From Anaerolineaceae bacterium (lineage in GTDB: Bacteria > Chloroflexota > Anaerolineae > Anaerolineales > Villigracilaceae), in contig VFJR01000068.1 in the NCBI GenBank assembly GCA_009885945.1, positions 1 to 41,649 of the forward strand: 41,649 bases of DNA. Direction: 5' to 3'. Both the position numbers and the translations under genes were made by a program. Positions 18,054 through 26,451 of the stretch are shown here, piece after piece. The first letter of the stretch is position 1. Each line of letters starts with the position of its first letter. The notes beneath the pieces are model-generated. The model saw only the letters and a program-made list of their open reading frames with translations. It did no database searches and was not told where the DNA came from.

Positions 18054-18389
18054 ATGGAAATCAGCAATCAGGATTTTAAGCATTGTACTTTACTTGCGGT
18101 TAAGGGGCGTGTAGATAGTTCAACAGCTCCACAATTTAGCCAGGCACTAGCAGATGTGGCAGAAAAAGGCATGTATAAAATTGTTGTAGATATGACTGAG
18201 TTGGAATATATGTCCAGCGCAGGTTTCCGTGCCTTGCTTGCAACCCAGCGAGATTGCAAGAAATATAACCGCGGAGAGCTTATTCTTTCTGTGGTACCTG
18301 AAAGAATTCGAGAAGCTCTTGAACTTGCAGGTTTTACCGAACTCTTCAAGCTGTTTGACGATAACACCGCCGCAGTCGGCCACTTCTAA
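18054..18389 (+). CDS. STAS-domain anti-sigma factor antagonist (SpoIIAA/RsbV-like)
   Basis: 111 aa from the ATG at 18054, chosen because GGAGG (18041-18045) lies 8 nt upstream; an earlier ATG at 18018 has no such site. The sequence GRVDSSTAPQF and the phosphorylation loop YMSSAGFRAL are diagnostic. Ser55 aligns with the regulatory Ser of SpoIIAA. In partner switching the unphosphorylated antagonist binds the kinase encoded next and releases the kinase's target; the phosphatase two genes downstream would reactivate it. It covers the usual full length of the family. Confidence 0.93.
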   Translation: MEISNQDFKHCTLLAVKGRVDSSTAPQFSQALADVAEKGMYKIVVDMTELEYMSSAGFRALLATQRDCKKYNRGELILSVVPERIREALELAGFTELFKLFDDNTAAVGHF

Positions 18390-18424
18390 TTTTTTAGCGG
18401 TGACCTCATTAATGTATGCGAAGG

Positions 18425-18460
18425 AAGCCGCCTCATCTTTGTTGATTGAGGCGGCTTTTA
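18425..18460 (+). terminator. Intrinsic terminator between the STAS and RsbW-like genes
   Basis: AAGCCGCCTCA (18425-18435) pairs perfectly with TGAGGCGGCTT (18447-18457) over an 11-nt loop, followed by TTAATTT. It lies 15 nt before the RsbW-like ATG. It would make the antagonist more abundant than the downstream kinase and phosphatase. Confidence 0.7.
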
Positions 18461-18472
18461 ATTTCAAACCCA

Positions 18473-18880
18473 ATGCCTAAAGAAACTTTCCAAGCAAAAT
18501 TTGAATACCTTGATGAAATCCGCGAGTTTGTTGGTGCAATTGCAACGCAAGGCGGTTTTTCTGACAAGGAAATTTATAATATTCAGCTTGCTGCTGATGA
18601 AGCTGCGTCCAATATCATCGAACATGCCTATGAGGGTATTAAAGATGCGCTCATGGAAATTACCTGTAACATGGAAGGCAGTACTATCACAATATCCATG
18701 TTTGATAAAGGTAAATCGTTTGATCCATCAAATGTGAAGCAGCCGGATGTTGAGGCTGACCTTTCTGAAAGACAGATTGGCGGGCTTGGTGTTTTTCTTA
18801 TGCGAAAAATAATGGATGACGTACATTACGAATCCAACTCTAAAGGCAACCTGCTCGTAATGAAAAAACGAAGGGGATAG
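18473..18880 (+). CDS. RsbW/SpoIIAB-like anti-sigma serine kinase (HATPase_c_2)
   Basis: 135 aa from ATG at 18473; an in-frame TTG at 18446 lies inside the terminator stem and is not a credible start. GHKL motifs are present: N-box AADEAASNIIEHAY, G1-like FDKGKSFDP, and G2-like GGLGVFLMRK. The family phosphorylates its STAS partner on Ser and sequesters a sigma factor or another target. The target is not encoded nearby. Six bases separate it from the phosphatase gene. The start has no clear Shine-Dalgarno. Confidence 0.92.
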   Translation: MPKETFQAKFEYLDEIREFVGAIATQGGFSDKEIYNIQLAADEAASNIIEHAYEGIKDALMEITCNMEGSTITISMFDKGKSFDPSNVKQPDVEADLSERQIGGLGVFLMRKIMDDVHYESNSKGNLLVMKKRRG

Positions 18881-18886
18881 CGGCGC

Positions 18887-21800
18887 ATGGCTGTTACAGC
18901 ATCCGCCAAAGGGAAAAAGCGTTCTGCAGAAGCACGCGACTGGCGTCTGCTTGCCAGTTTGGGGGAACAACTGATCAATGAAAATTCCTTGGTCGCACAA
19001 CGCGACCGAATCGTCAAAACTATTAACTCGCTTATTGAAGGCAAAGTAGATGTTTGGCTGGACGAAAAATTGTTTCGTCTGCCAAATTGGACTGTTGAGT
19101 CTTTATTTACAGCCCAGCCTTCACTAGAGGGGATGAAGCGTGCGCTTGCGGCTGGAAAAACCTTCACACAACAAACAGCAGTAGATAAACGAACCGCTTC
19201 GCGTGGAACCTTTGTTGCGGTCCTGCTTGCGGATCAGAATCTTACCCTCGGCGCGATTCAGGTTTCGCGTTCTAAAGGACATGGTTTTAGTTCAGAGGAA
19301 TTAGATCTGCTCGAAGGGTTAGCACAGATAGTAACTGTCGGCTTATTTGCATCTCATCGCGTTGAAGTCGAACGATTTCGGCTGGGACAATTGAACCTTG
19401 TTCGCGAAGTAAGTGCGCAAATCGCAAATGTTTTAGATATCAATGAATTAGCATTGCGCGTTACTGACCTTATCCAAAAAACATTTAATTACTATTATGT
19501 TGCATTCTTTACGCTTAACACCGAATTAAATTGTTTAAGCTTCCGCTCCAGTGCCACTGCTTCGCGCAAAGGGCGTAAGAAAGCCAGTATTTCTCTGCAA
19601 GTGGATTTAGGGCAGGGCATTATTGGTAGAGTGGCAGTTAAGGGTGAGCAGATTATGAGCGCGGATGTACGGGCAGACCCACGCTACCGATTTGTAGACA
19701 GCCTTCCTGAAACACGTTCAGAGCTTGCCCTACCCTTAAAAATCGAAGATCGTATCCTCGGTGTACTGGATGTGCAAAGCGACAAACTAGACGCCTTTCA
19801 CCCAAATGACCTGCTTATCCTTAATGCGCTAGCAGATAATATTGCCCGCGCATTAGAAGGTGCGCGCTTATATAATGATCTTAGCCGCCGCGCAGAACAG
19901 CTTTCCTTAATTGCTCAAGTAAGCAGTGTTGTCAACTCAACGCTTGATCTAAAAATGTTGCTTCAGCAAGTTGCAGATCTTGTCTATGAGCGTTTTGGCT
20001 ATCCGTGTATTCAAATGTTCACTGTGCATCCAAATCGCCGCTTAATTGAGTTTCGTGCTGGGAATGGCAAACTCGCAAAAGAGTTAAATGATTATGTTTT
20101 GCCTTTAGATGACCCTATGGGCATTATTCCTTGGGTAGCACGTGAGGGCAAAGCAATTTTAGAGAAAAATGTAAAGGCAAGCCCGATCTATCGTCAATCG
20201 CCATCAGTGCCAGAAGGTATATGCTGTGAATTAACCATTCCTTTGGTGTTTGATAAGCAAGTATTGGGCGTTTTGGATATTCAATCTGACGAAGAGAATG
20301 CCTTTAATGAAGAAGATCGCTTAATGTTTGAAGCAGTAGGGGCAACAATAGCTACCGCCATTCGTAACGCAGATTTGTATCGTTCTGAACAATGGCGGCG
20401 GCGTGTGGCAGACAGTCTGCGTGAAGTTGCAGGCTTGTTATCAGATAATGTAAGTCTTGAGCAAGTATTAGATGCCATTCTCACTGAATTAGAAAAAAAC
20501 CTACCAGTTGATATTTCTGCTATTTGGCTGCTGGGTGAAAATGATATGTATTTGGCTGCTGTGCATGGGTTTGATAGCAGTGCCATTGAAAATGCGCGTC
20601 GTGAATCACCAGACGCGGCAATTGTTTTGGCAAGCGCATTAGTTGCAGACGCTCCTATCATTCGTAAAGCTGGTGATTCTATTGGTCCTTTGGGACTCGC
20701 TGCAGGTTTTAAGGATGACTATTCATCCATTGGGGTGGCTTTGCATGTGGCAGGCGTGCCAGTGGGATTAATTACACTTGTGCATCACACCCCATTAAGA
20801 TATGGGCATGAAGCGCAAGCGATGGCAGTTACCTTTGCAAGCTATGCGGCTGTTGCTATTGAAAATGCGCGTTTGTATGATGCCGCGCAAGAACAGGCGT
20901 ACGCTTCAGCAGCATTATTACAAGTAGCTCAATCAGTAGTGAGTATGAATGATCTGGAAGAAATTCTTGGCTCCATTATTCGTATTATGCCGATCTTGGT
21001 AGGGGTAGGGCGGACATTGCTATATTTATGGGATGACGAGCGTGATACGTATGTTCCTTGGGAAGAATATGGATTAACGGAAGATGAAGAAACTTTTTTT
21101 TGGGAGCATGAATTTTTATTAGGTGAATATCCACTTTTAGACGCGGCGCGCGAAAATAATCGGCTGGTGACACAGCCTGTTGAAGCTGAATCAAGCCCCA
21201 GTTTATGGATGAACGAACTTCCTGATTTGGCGCAGCTTGAAGCCAATCAATTATTTAATGGGCGTTTGCTCATTAGTGTGCCGCTTTCTATTAAAAATGA
21301 TTTATTTGGATTTTTATTGGTAGAAGAAGCGCTGGAAGGAAAAAGATTTCGCTCGCGTCGTTTAGAAATTATTAATGGAATTGCTCAGCAAGCCGCGCTT
21401 GCGATTCAAAATGATCGCTTGCAGCAGGAACAAGTAGTGCGCGGCCGCCTCGAAACGGAAGTGCAGCTGGCTCGCCAAATTCAGCAGACGTTTATCCCGG
21501 ACGTTTTACCGCAATTTCCAAATTGGCAGCTCTCTGCGCGTTGGATCACTGCTCGCCAAGTGGGCGGCGATTTTTATGATGTGATTCAATTAACCCCAAA
21601 TAAATTAGGTCTTTTCATTGCGGATGTAGCAGATAAAGGCATGCCCGCGGCATTGTTTATGGCATTGACTCGCACGCTGGTACGCGCGGCTGTCTTGGAA
21701 ACTGAATCGCCTGCTGTTGCATTGCGCCGCGTGAATGAACTGCTTTTGCCTGATACAAAACAAGGGATGTTTGTGACTGCAGTGTATGCAGTATTGGATA

Positions 21801-22177
21801 TGGAGCGCGGCGAATTGACGTATGTAAACGCGGGGCATAACCCGCCATTTTTGGTGATGAATGCACAAGGCCAGACGCAGAAATTAAAACGAACTGGCGT
21901 GGCATTAGGCGTAATGGAACAACCCAATATGCGTGAAGAGATCATTCAGGTTGCGCCTGGTGATAGTATTTTGTTTTACACAGACGGATTAAGTGAAGCG
22001 TTTGCGGAAAATGGAGATATGTTCGGAGACGGCAGATTGGTGGACGCTTTGCTTAGCAAAAAATTTACATCAGCAGATGAGTTGTTAAGTGTGGTTGAAA
22101 CACGTGTGTATGATTTTATTGGTGAGAACCCCTTAGGAGATGATTTGACTATGTTGGGTCTTTTTAGGGCTGAATAG
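18887..22177 (+). CDS. RsbU/SpoIIE-type PP2C phosphatase with five GAF domains
   Basis: 1096 aa. GAF or GAF-like domains fall at about 60-170 (divergent), 175-325, 345-495, 510-660 and 680-840. A coiled linker leads to the SpoIIE phosphatase domain (~860-1095). Phosphatase motifs: VGGDFYDV, FIADVADKGMPAALFMA, YVNAGHNPPFLV, FYTDGLSEAF, and the final DDLTMLGLF carrying the metal-binding Asp residues. The role would be to dephosphorylate the STAS protein encoded two genes upstream when GAF ligands or redox/light cues are sensed. No transmembrane helix is seen, so it should be cytoplasmic. An AAGGGG Shine-Dalgarno sits upstream. The number of sensor domains is high for this family. Confidence 0.93.
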   Translation: MAVTASAKGKKRSAEARDWRLLASLGEQLINENSLVAQRDRIVKTINSLIEGKVDVWLDEKLFRLPNWTVESLFTAQPSLEGMKRALAAGKTFTQQTAVDKRTASRGTFVAVLLADQNLTLGAIQVSRSKGHGFSSEELDLLEGLAQIVTVGLFASHRVEVERFRLGQLNLVREVSAQIANVLDINELALRVTDLIQKTFNYYYVAFFTLNTELNCLSFRSSATASRKGRKKASISLQVDLGQGIIGRVAVKGEQIMSADVRADPRYRFVDSLPETRSELALPLKIEDRILGVLDVQSDKLDAFHPNDLLILNALADNIARALEGARLYNDLSRRAEQLSLIAQVSSVVNSTLDLKMLLQQVADLVYERFGYPCIQMFTVHPNRRLIEFRAGNGKLAKELNDYVLPLDDPMGIIPWVAREGKAILEKNVKASPIYRQSPSVPEGICCELTIPLVFDKQVLGVLDIQSDEENAFNEEDRLMFEAVGATIATAIRNADLYRSEQWRRRVADSLREVAGLLSDNVSLEQVLDAILTELEKNLPVDISAIWLLGENDMYLAAVHGFDSSAIENARRESPDAAIVLASALVADAPIIRKAGDSIGPLGLAAGFKDDYSSIGVALHVAGVPVGLITLVHHTPLRYGHEAQAMAVTFASYAAVAIENARLYDAAQEQAYASAALLQVAQSVVSMNDLEEILGSIIRIMPILVGVGRTLLYLWDDERDTYVPWEEYGLTEDEETFFWEHEFLLGEYPLLDAARENNRLVTQPVEAESSPSLWMNELPDLAQLEANQLFNGRLLISVPLSIKNDLFGFLLVEEALEGKRFRSRRLEIINGIAQQAALAIQNDRLQQEQVVRGRLETEVQLARQIQQTFIPDVLPQFPNWQLSARWITARQVGGDFYDVIQLTPNKLGLFIADVADKGMPAALFMALTRTLVRAAVLETESPAVALRRVNELLLPDTKQGMFVTAVYAVLDMERGELTYVNAGHNPPFLVMNAQGQTQKLKRTGVALGVMEQPNMREEIIQVAPGDSILFYTDGLSEAFAENGDMFGDGRLVDALLSKKFTSADELLSVVETRVYDFIGENPLGDDLTMLGLFRAE

Positions 22178-22261
22178 ATTTTACAAATTTTTTACATCGA
22201 AATCATACATGTGTAACGTGGGTATTCTAAAATATTATCGTAACCTAAAAGGAGGCTTACG

Positions 22262-22774
22262 ATGAAAAAGACAGCGTTTAAAAATATTTTGTTGGGAATG
22301 GTGGCATTGGTTTTGGTGATTTCAGCACTGCCTGTGAATAGCGTATTTGCGCAGGGTGAAAGTCAGCCAAAGCATGAGATTACACCTGAAAATTTGGAGA
22401 AAGTTTGGGCACATCAATTAAAGGCATACGAAAAGATGGGCAAGCTATTCTCAAACTTAGATGCCATACTTACAAAGGCGCAAGCAAGAATTGATGAAGT
22501 CAAAGCCAATGGCAAGGATGTCTCAACTTTGCAATCTGCGTTAGATGCCTTTGAAGCGGCGATCAAGAATGCTAAACCAATATACCAGAGCATGAACGGC
22601 ATTGTTACGGCGCATCAGGGCTTTGATAGTTCTGGCAAAGTAACAGATCAAGCGAAAGCTTTAGAAACCGCTAAGCAAATGCGCGAGAAAATGCAGGCAT
22701 TCAAGTTGAAAATGAACGGTACAGGCAAAGCATTTCACGAGGCTGTAAAAGCCTTTCGCGAAGTAAATAAATAA
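22262..22774 (+). CDS. Small secreted helical protein of unknown function
   Basis: 170 aa. A clear signal peptide (MKK..., hydrophobic ILLGMVALVLVISAL, cleavage near VFAQ) is followed by ~140 residues predicted to be almost entirely helical, rich in Lys, Ala and Gln, with no Cys. Heptad-like spacing suggests a coiled-coil or helical bundle exported to the cell surface. I do not recognise a family. An optimal GGAGG (22251-22255) lies 6 nt before the ATG. It starts 85 nt after the phosphatase gene and probably has its own promoter, though none was convincing. Confidence 0.8.
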   Translation: MKKTAFKNILLGMVALVLVISALPVNSVFAQGESQPKHEITPENLEKVWAHQLKAYEKMGKLFSNLDAILTKAQARIDEVKANGKDVSTLQSALDAFEAAIKNAKPIYQSMNGIVTAHQGFDSSGKVTDQAKALETAKQMREKMQAFKLKMNGTGKAFHEAVKAFREVNK

Positions 22775-22805
22775 TCATTTGTTCTTCAAGTTTAATTTTC
22801 ACCCA

Positions 22806-22848
22806 TAACCGCCGATAACAGATAACTAACTGCTGTTTTCGGCGGTTA
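22806..22848. terminator. Terminator-like inverted repeat
   Basis: TAACCGCCGATAACAG (22806-22821) pairs with CTGTTTTCGGCGGTTA (22833-22848) with one mismatch and an 11-nt loop. No T-run follows. The loop side contains GATAACA-GATAACT heptamer-like units. It lies between the small secreted protein and ridA. Confidence 0.45.
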
Positions 22849-22939
22849 TAGTGTATGCAGGGATAATTTTTTTAAAATGTACGATGATACGAAAAAGAAG
22901 TAGAATCAAATAATTCAATTCAAACTGTAAAGAGGTGCT

Positions 22940-23353
22940 ATGTTTACATCGGAAGGTAAAAAAATCATACATACTGATAAGGCTCCAAAAGCCATTGGTC
23001 CATATTCGCAGGCTGTGCGTGCCAATAATTTTATTTACACAGCTGGGCAAGTTGCTTTGGATCCTATTTCTGGTGAATTGGTTGGGTTAACGGTTGAGGA
23101 ACAAACTCAGCAGGCGCTCACCAATTTGTTCAATGTTTTGGATGCAGCTGGTTCTGGCTTGAAATATGTGATCAAAACTACCGTTTTTTTAAAAGATATG
23201 AACGATTTTTCAAAAATGAATTCTGTTTACGCAGAGTTTTTCAATGAAGGATTTCCTGCGCGCAGTACAGTAGCAGTTGCAGGGTTGCCCAAAGGCGCAT
23301 TGGTGGAAATTGAAGCCATTGCGATTCCTGCTCCTGTTCACGGCGGGGAGTGA
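22940..23353 (+). CDS. ridA: RidA family enamine/imine deaminase
   Basis: 137 aa, full family length. Signatures: GPYSQAVRANNFIYTAGQVALDP, VIKTTVFLKDMNDF, and the active-site Arg in FPARSTVAVAGLPKGALVEIEAIA. RidA hydrolyses reactive 2-aminoacrylate and related enamines formed by PLP enzymes, protecting other PLP enzymes. The protein is cytoplasmic and forms trimers. Its end overlaps the response-regulator start (GTGA), so it is translationally linked to the two-component pair, an unusual partner with no clear functional reason. Confidence 0.93.
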   Translation: MFTSEGKKIIHTDKAPKAIGPYSQAVRANNFIYTAGQVALDPISGELVGLTVEEQTQQALTNLFNVLDAAGSGLKYVIKTTVFLKDMNDFSKMNSVYAEFFNEGFPARSTVAVAGLPKGALVEIEAIAIPAPVHGGE

Positions 23354-24039
23354 GTTTGTCTGCTGAACTTATTTTAGTGGTAGACGATGAATCCTCGATT
23401 GTGCAGCTTGCGCGCATGTATTTAGAGCGTGAGAATTTTCGTGTGCAAGAAGCGGGTGATGGTGAATCTGCTTTTGATTCGATTGTAAAAAATAAACCAG
23501 CACTTGTGGTCTTGGATATAAACTTGCCCAAGTTGGATGGTTTTGAAGTGTGTCGAAAACTGCGCGCAGATAATAATCCCGTGCCTATTATTATGTTGAC
23601 CGCGCGTGATGAAGATATTGATAAGATATTAGGCTTGGAGTTTGGCGCAGATGATTACATGACCAAGCCGTTTAATCCACGCGAACTGGTGGCACGAGTG
23701 AAAGCAATTTTAAGAAGAAGTGATGCGCGCCAAACAGTTGGAAGTAAGACTGTGCATGTGGGTGATCTAACCATTGATTCTGCCAGCCGTGAAGCGCGTC
23801 TCGCTTCGCAGATTCTTGACCTGCGTACACAGGAGTTTGACCTTTTGCTAACTTTGGCAGAGCATCGCGGCTTGGTACTTTCGCGGGAACAGTTATTACA
23901 GAAAGCCTGGGGTTTTGACTTCTATGGGCAAACCCGCACTGTAGATGTACATATTGCCCATTTACGAAAAAAACTGGAGGGTGGGTCTGTGCAAATTGAA
24001 ACTGTGACTGGAATTGGCTATAAGCTTGTAGCTGAGTAG
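23350..24039 (+). CDS. OmpR/PhoB-type DNA-binding response regulator
   Basis: 229 aa if read from GTG 23350; GGGGAG lies directly against that codon, so TTG 23356 (5-nt spacing) may be the true start. The REC domain has DDE near 12-14 and phosphoacceptor Asp56 (GTG numbering) in VVLDINLPKLDG, with KPFNPREL later. A winged helix (~135-228) shows LDLRTQEFDLLLTLAEH and VDVHIAHLRKKL...IETVTGIGYKLV. It is followed 3 nt later by its histidine kinase. Target genes are unknown. Confidence 0.95.
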   Translation: MSLSAELILVVDDESSIVQLARMYLERENFRVQEAGDGESAFDSIVKNKPALVVLDINLPKLDGFEVCRKLRADNNPVPIIMLTARDEDIDKILGLEFGADDYMTKPFNPRELVARVKAILRRSDARQTVGSKTVHVGDLTIDSASREARLASQILDLRTQEFDLLLTLAEHRGLVLSREQLLQKAWGFDFYGQTRTVDVHIAHLRKKLEGGSVQIETVTGIGYKLVAE

Positions 24040-24042
24040 TAT

Positions 24043-25431
24043 ATGTTTAATTCACTGCGTTCCCGTCTTTGGCTTAGTTATGCATTACTAATTATTACCG
24101 CCCTTTTAATTGTTGCGGCGGCATTGTTAATTTATTTATTTCGCAACCCGATTTTATATCGTCAAGCTATTTGGAATTTAACAACAGCACAAAACTTAAT
24201 TACAGTCCAAGATGATAAATTGCTCAATACTGATATGGACAAGACTGGAGAATTGCTTCACGTCAGGCTTCTTCTGTTTTCTGCCAACCGTGAATTGATC
24301 TATGATACACAGTCTGGCACAAAACAGTTGTTGGGCTTTCCGCGCGCTACATTGTTGCGCAAAGCGCCGATTGTGAGAGATGCAAATGGTGCAGTTTGGC
24401 TGTATACATTTAAGCAATTGCCAGATCAAACTTGGTTAATGACAGCTACGCCGCGCCCAAAAGTTTCTGCGCTGGGATTTCTTGCCGATGAATTGATTCT
24501 GCCGTTTGTCCAGGGTGGACTGATAGCGTTGTTATTATCCTTAATTGTTGCATATTTAATTGCGCGCTGGATCGCAGATCCTTTGCAAGGTATGGTAACT
24601 GCGGCTCGGCAAATGCCGTCAGATGAGATTAAACTTATAGAATCGCATGGTCCGCATGAGGTTCAGGTTTTGACGCGGGCGTTCAATGCTATGGTTGCAC
24701 GTTTACAGGCAAGTCAAAGATCGCAGCGTGAGTTTGTTGCCAATGTTTCGCATGAATTGAAAACGCCGCTGACCTCTATTCAAGGGTTTGCGCAGGCATT
24801 GTTGGATGGCACCGCTGAAAATCCATCTGCAAGAGAGCAAGCCGCACAGATCATCTATGATGAATCAGGGCGGATGCATCGCATGGTGCTGGGACTGCTT
24901 GACCTTGCCCGATTGGATTCTGGAATTGCAAATATTAATATGACTTTGATGGATGTGGCTGCGCTGATAAAAGCCATTGTTGATAAATTTGAGCCGCTTG
25001 CTCAAAAAGCTGGAGTTAAACTTGTAATACAAACCGCGGATCATATGCCTTTGATTAATGGGGATGGTGATAGATTAGCGCAGGTCTTTATGAATTTGGT
25101 GGAAAATGCGCTGAAGCATACCCCTCGCGGCGGAATGATCACTTTGCGTATTGCAGTTGTGTTGGAGGAGATGTGTATATCAGTAATAGATACGGGCGCG
25201 GGCATTCCTATTGATGCACTGCCTCATATTTTTGAACGCTTTTATCAAGTAGATTCTTCTCGCAAAGCGGGCGAGAATCAAAGCGCTGGATTAGGACTGG
25301 CTATAGCCCACCAGATAATTCATGCGCAGGGTGGTAGAATAAGCGCCCATAGCAAAGTAGGCGAAGGCTCAACATTTGTTGTGTATCTGCCTCTTTCCTC
25401 TTCTAAAACTACAATATTAAGAAAGCAATGA
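24043..25431 (+). CDS. Membrane sensor histidine kinase (HAMP-HisKA-HATPase)
   Basis: 462 aa. TM1 at ~12-30, an extracytoplasmic sensor of ~125 residues, and TM2 at ~158-175. HAMP follows, then the H-box FVANVSHELKTPLTS with His237, N-box NLVENALKHTPRGG, G1 DTGAGIP, F-box HIFERFYQVD, and G2 SAGLGLAIAHQI. This is an orthodox PhoR/BaeS-type kinase paired with the preceding regulator. The sensor region has no recognisable ligand domain. Confidence 0.95.
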   Translation: MFNSLRSRLWLSYALLIITALLIVAAALLIYLFRNPILYRQAIWNLTTAQNLITVQDDKLLNTDMDKTGELLHVRLLLFSANRELIYDTQSGTKQLLGFPRATLLRKAPIVRDANGAVWLYTFKQLPDQTWLMTATPRPKVSALGFLADELILPFVQGGLIALLLSLIVAYLIARWIADPLQGMVTAARQMPSDEIKLIESHGPHEVQVLTRAFNAMVARLQASQRSQREFVANVSHELKTPLTSIQGFAQALLDGTAENPSAREQAAQIIYDESGRMHRMVLGLLDLARLDSGIANINMTLMDVAALIKAIVDKFEPLAQKAGVKLVIQTADHMPLINGDGDRLAQVFMNLVENALKHTPRGGMITLRIAVVLEEMCISVIDTGAGIPIDALPHIFERFYQVDSSRKAGENQSAGLGLAIAHQIIHAQGGRISAHSKVGEGSTFVVYLPLSSSKTTILRKQ

Positions 25432-25455
25432 TTTACTATTGCGTATTTCATCACC

Positions 25456-26451
25456 ATGCAGCCAACAGTTTCCATAATTATCCCCTGTTATAATGAAGAA
25501 GCAACCATTCATCATTTACTTGATGCCATTTTTGCGCAAACCTATCCGCGTGAAAAAATTGAAGTAGTGATAGCAGATGGTATTTCTATAGACAGTACAC
25601 GTGCACAGATTGATGCGTTTCAGAAACAACACGCAGATCTTGCTCTAAAAATTGTAGACAATATCTCCCGCACAATCCCATCGGCGTTAAATCTTTCAAT
25701 TAGATCATCTAATGGTGAGATAATCGTGCGTCTTGACGCTCATTCTGCGCCCATTCCAGAATATGTGCAGAGATGCGTTGATGCATTACAGGCTGGCAAA
25801 GGCGCAAATGTGGGTGGAATCTGGCAAATCAAACCCGGCGCGCAAACTTGGATCGCGCAATCCATTGCAATAGCGGCGGCGCACCCATTGGGTGTAGGTG
25901 ATGCTATGTATCGCTTAAATGCCAGCGCTGGCGCAGTAGATACTGTTCCTTTTGGCTCTTTTCACCGCTCATTGATCGAAAAAATTGGCGGGTTTGATGA
26001 GGCCCTTTTGGCAAACGAAGATTATGAGTTTAATACGCGCGTTCGGCAATCGGGCGGCGTGGTTTGGCTGGATCCCGCTATCCGTTCTACTTATTTTTCG
26101 AGAAGTACTTTGTTTGCTTTGGCAAAACAATATTATCGTTATGGTTTTTGGAAGTATAAAATGTTACAGCGTTATCCAAATACAATAAAATGGAGGCAGG
26201 CTTTACCTCCTGTATTTACCGTTATACTTTACACCTTGTTAATCATGTCTGTTTTTATTCCTTTTACGCGCTTTCTTCTTGCCCTACAATTAACCCTCTA
26301 TTTTGGCATATTAACTTTCGCTGCCGTGCAAGTGGTTAAAATACATCGAAAATTATTTCTTGTCTTGGGCCTGCCTCTTGCAATTGCAACCATGCATATT
26401 GCATGGGGCAGTGGTTTTCTCTCAAGCATATTTGTAAGGAAAAATGGCTGA
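25456..26451 (+). CDS. Family 2 glycosyltransferase (ExoA-like)
   Basis: 331 aa. GT-A fold motifs: VSIIIPCYNEEATIHHLL at the N-terminus, IEVVIADGISIDSTR, and the metal-site-like IVRLDAHSAP. The later GGFDEALLANEDYEFNTRVRQSGG is the ED acceptor/catalytic region. Two or three hydrophobic helices at the C-terminus (~245-320) suggest membrane association. This resembles succinoglycan ExoA-type transferases that add a sugar from UDP-hexose to a lipid-linked EPS intermediate. Its 3' end overlaps the sugar-phosphate transferase gene by 8 nt. The exact sugar is not determinable. Confidence 0.92.
   Translation: MQPTVSIIIPCYNEEATIHHLLDAIFAQTYPREKIEVVIADGISIDSTRAQIDAFQKQHADLALKIVDNISRTIPSALNLSIRSSNGEIIVRLDAHSAPIPEYVQRCVDALQAGKGANVGGIWQIKPGAQTWIAQSIAIAAAHPLGVGDAMYRLNASAGAVDTVPFGSFHRSLIEKIGGFDEALLANEDYEFNTRVRQSGGVVWLDPAIRSTYFSRSTLFALAKQYYRYGFWKYKMLQRYPNTIKWRQALPPVFTVILYTLLIMSVFIPFTRFLLALQLTLYFGILTFAAVQVVKIHRKLFLVLGLPLAIATMHIAWGSGFLSSIFVRKNG

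Noticed and set aside
18446-18472. TTG start of the RsbW-like gene
   Set aside because: It lies inside the terminator stem, and family homology begins at the later ATG.
22200-22225. Sigma-B-like promoter (GGGTAT at 22220-22225) before the small secreted protein
   Set aside because: No GTTTAA-like -35 at 12-15 nt upstream; one hexamer is not enough.
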